This document shows positions 42,401 to 42,538 of a stretch of DNA of 42,538 nt, piece after piece (the stretch's first letter is position 1; every line of letters begins with the position of its first letter). Source of the DNA: JBILCM01 sp044353165 (GTDB taxonomy: Bacteria; Bacillota; Bacilli; Paenibacillales; YIM-B00363); contig JBILCM010000014.1 of assembly GCA_044353165.1 (NCBI GenBank), positions 1 to 42,538 on the forward strand. The letters run 5' to 3'. Position numbers and translations under genes: made by a program. The notes below the pieces were generated by a model. It saw only the letters and a list, made by a program, of their open reading frames with translations. It was not told the DNA's origin and searched no databases.

Positions 42401-42538
42401 CATGGAACAATCCACAGCCACTGGCGGAAGGTTGAGGGACAAGTCGTTTACCTGATCTCCATTCCGGCGAACACGGAAGCAACGGTTGTGATCCCCATTG
42501 ATGGAGATGGGAACAACGTCTGGGCATGTGCCGACCAC
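39434..42538 (+). CDS. Alpha-L-rhamnosidase, GH78 (3' end outside the window)
   Basis: An open frame of 1035 codons that continues past the window. It starts GTG, with AAGGAG at 39416-39421 (12 bases upstream); an in-frame ATG at 39410 lacks a site. N-terminal beta domains begin LTTEYMNNPLGI and PRLSW, as in bacterial rhamnosidases. The (alpha/alpha)6 catalytic domain has the hallmark DCPQRDERLGWTGDAQ at 652-667 (general acid probably E658) and TTIWERWNGWT at 915-925 (base probably E919). GH78 enzymes release terminal alpha-L-rhamnose. No signal peptide, so it acts on imported oligosaccharides after or before desulfation by the neighbouring sulfatase. Only the tail of the C-terminal beta domain is missing. 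Confidence 0.93.
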   Translation, partial: MQVTGLTTEYMNNPLGIGTMQPRLSWKIDSTLHGKKQTAYRIIVSKHRDDGADLQWDSGKVASSNSILIEYQGNTLQSNVKYAWRVMVWDEQDQPAAWSEEHHWTMGLLHHDDHQARWITHPDDAVRIDPRFADAHARSGHLTDAQWISLPDALRQTATTDVYAGEMTYFQREFEIPGGSRISHAWLCFAGDSRPIAYMNGQRIATGYHFQYPTWGDVTDALRSGTNRIGFMLNSNASYDCGEPYAALAACLTVCCEDGQVLRYLTDAKWQCVPTSQPNWIEGPAADEAWVQASCQARFGEGAWEGPFHYPPAPFHPARNEVFYARRAWECSKPIRKAILYATALGVYRAYVNGQPVDDQVLAPGWTDYNQRVMVQSYDVTMAMQRGENVIGVVVGPGWYSGSVAMFGPYQYGTKPHAWVQLHVEFDNGDTEVLISDDQWQSSYGPIQYADLLMGEIHDARLNMPQWHKSMREQQEGDWRSAKVNDAHKLCGPFVPNMGPPTRVVATLPVVSMNAWKQDVTIVDFGQNIAGWVRMRVQGTRGTRIRLRFAEMLNEDGSVYITNLRSARAVDEYILSGEGEETFEPLMTFHGFRYVEVSGYPGTLLPEHVTACAVASDTPLAGNIETSDAMVNQLFSNIVWGQRGNFLSVPTDCPQRDERLGWTGDAQVFVRTATYNMHSAPFFDKWMQDVRDAQFESGAIANVAPTGGWLQGGVAAWADAVVIVPWTIWRMYGDVRVLEQNYDAMCRHLEYTKRIATDWICPAAGFGDWLSIAADTPKDVLSTAYFAYSAKLMAEIADTIGHPEDAARYREWFATIRQAFIRKFVADDGTILGGTQTGYVLALHMDLLPEAIRPLAARHLADDIVSRDVHLSTGFVGVSYLLPVLCETGYAQLAYQLLHQTTFPSWLYSIRHGATTIWERWNGWTKEHGFYSAVMNSFNHYSLGSIGEWMYRYMAGIELASDAVGFQRIHLRPVIGGVLTYVNASYESMHGTIHSHWRKVEGQVVYLISIPANTEATVVIPIDGDGNNVWACADH

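Noticed and set aside
41741..42538. 265-codon minus-strand frame at the right edge
   Set aside because: Antisense of the rhamnosidase C-terminal part; no family pattern, and the plus-strand frame is continuous through it.

Overview
The window looks like chromosomal DNA of a Paenibacillus-type Bacillota. Signs of this are YesM/YesN-type two-component pairs beside LplB/LplC- and MalF/MalG-type permeases, lipoprotein solute-binding proteins with classical lipoboxes, strong AGGAGG-like ribosome binding sites, frequent TTG/GTG starts and U-run terminators. The genus cannot be fixed from sequence reading alone. There are no tRNA or rRNA genes, insertion sequences, CRISPR arrays or phage genes. No gene-free gap exceeds about 225 bases.

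Region 1 (1-2808): the 3' part of a phosphonate ABC importer (truncated phnC, then two phnE permeases) ends with a 5'-nucleotidase-like HAD gene and a clear terminator. Region 2 (2866-11128) is mixed housekeeping and stress genes. It holds an SRPBCC protein, a ZIP metal transporter, a first sulfatase, YaaA, and a serpin lipoprotein plus DUF4349 lipoprotein pair behind an ECF-sigma-like promoter. A FrnE-like DsbA protein follows, then a TetR regulator with a palindromic operator and its membrane-protein partner, and a small membrane protein on the minus strand.

Region 3 (11186-20742), module A: two sugar-type ABC permeases, a YesM-type kinase, a short AraC-type response regulator, a solute-binding lipoprotein and two sulfatases. 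Region 4 (20764-24207): a CuA-type cupredoxin lipoprotein, a small membrane-anchored protein, and a minus-strand sulfatase followed by an AraC regulator. Region 5 (24378 to the right edge), module B: a DUF455/ferritin-like diiron protein, an aldo/keto reductase and a creatininase-family hydrolase; then a sulfatase, kinase, YesN regulator and mannonate dehydratase; then a second solute-binding lipoprotein, two permeases, a sulfatase and a GH78 alpha-L-rhamnosidase that runs off the window.

Together, modules A and B plus region 4 form a large locus for taking up and desulfating a sulfated glycan. Six cysteine-type sulfatases lie in the window and none has its maturation enzyme here. Rhamnosidase plus mannonate dehydratase points to a polymer with rhamnose and uronic acid, as in ulvan-like or other sulfated rhamnans; this is inference, and no polysaccharide lyase is visible. 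Neither importer has its own ATPase, so a shared MsmX-type ATPase elsewhere is expected.

The most unusual observations are these. Both solute-binding lipoproteins carry a 120-130 residue Ala/Glu/Lys-rich helical stalk between lipid anchor and binding domain. Each module has its own pair of promoters sharing a specific upstream motif at an exact distance from the -10 box, as expected for the module's own response regulator. Both binding-protein promoters also have a cre-like sequence starting at the last base of the -10. Finally, the diiron protein, aldo/keto reductase and creatininase genes form an operon with no described role that I recognise.
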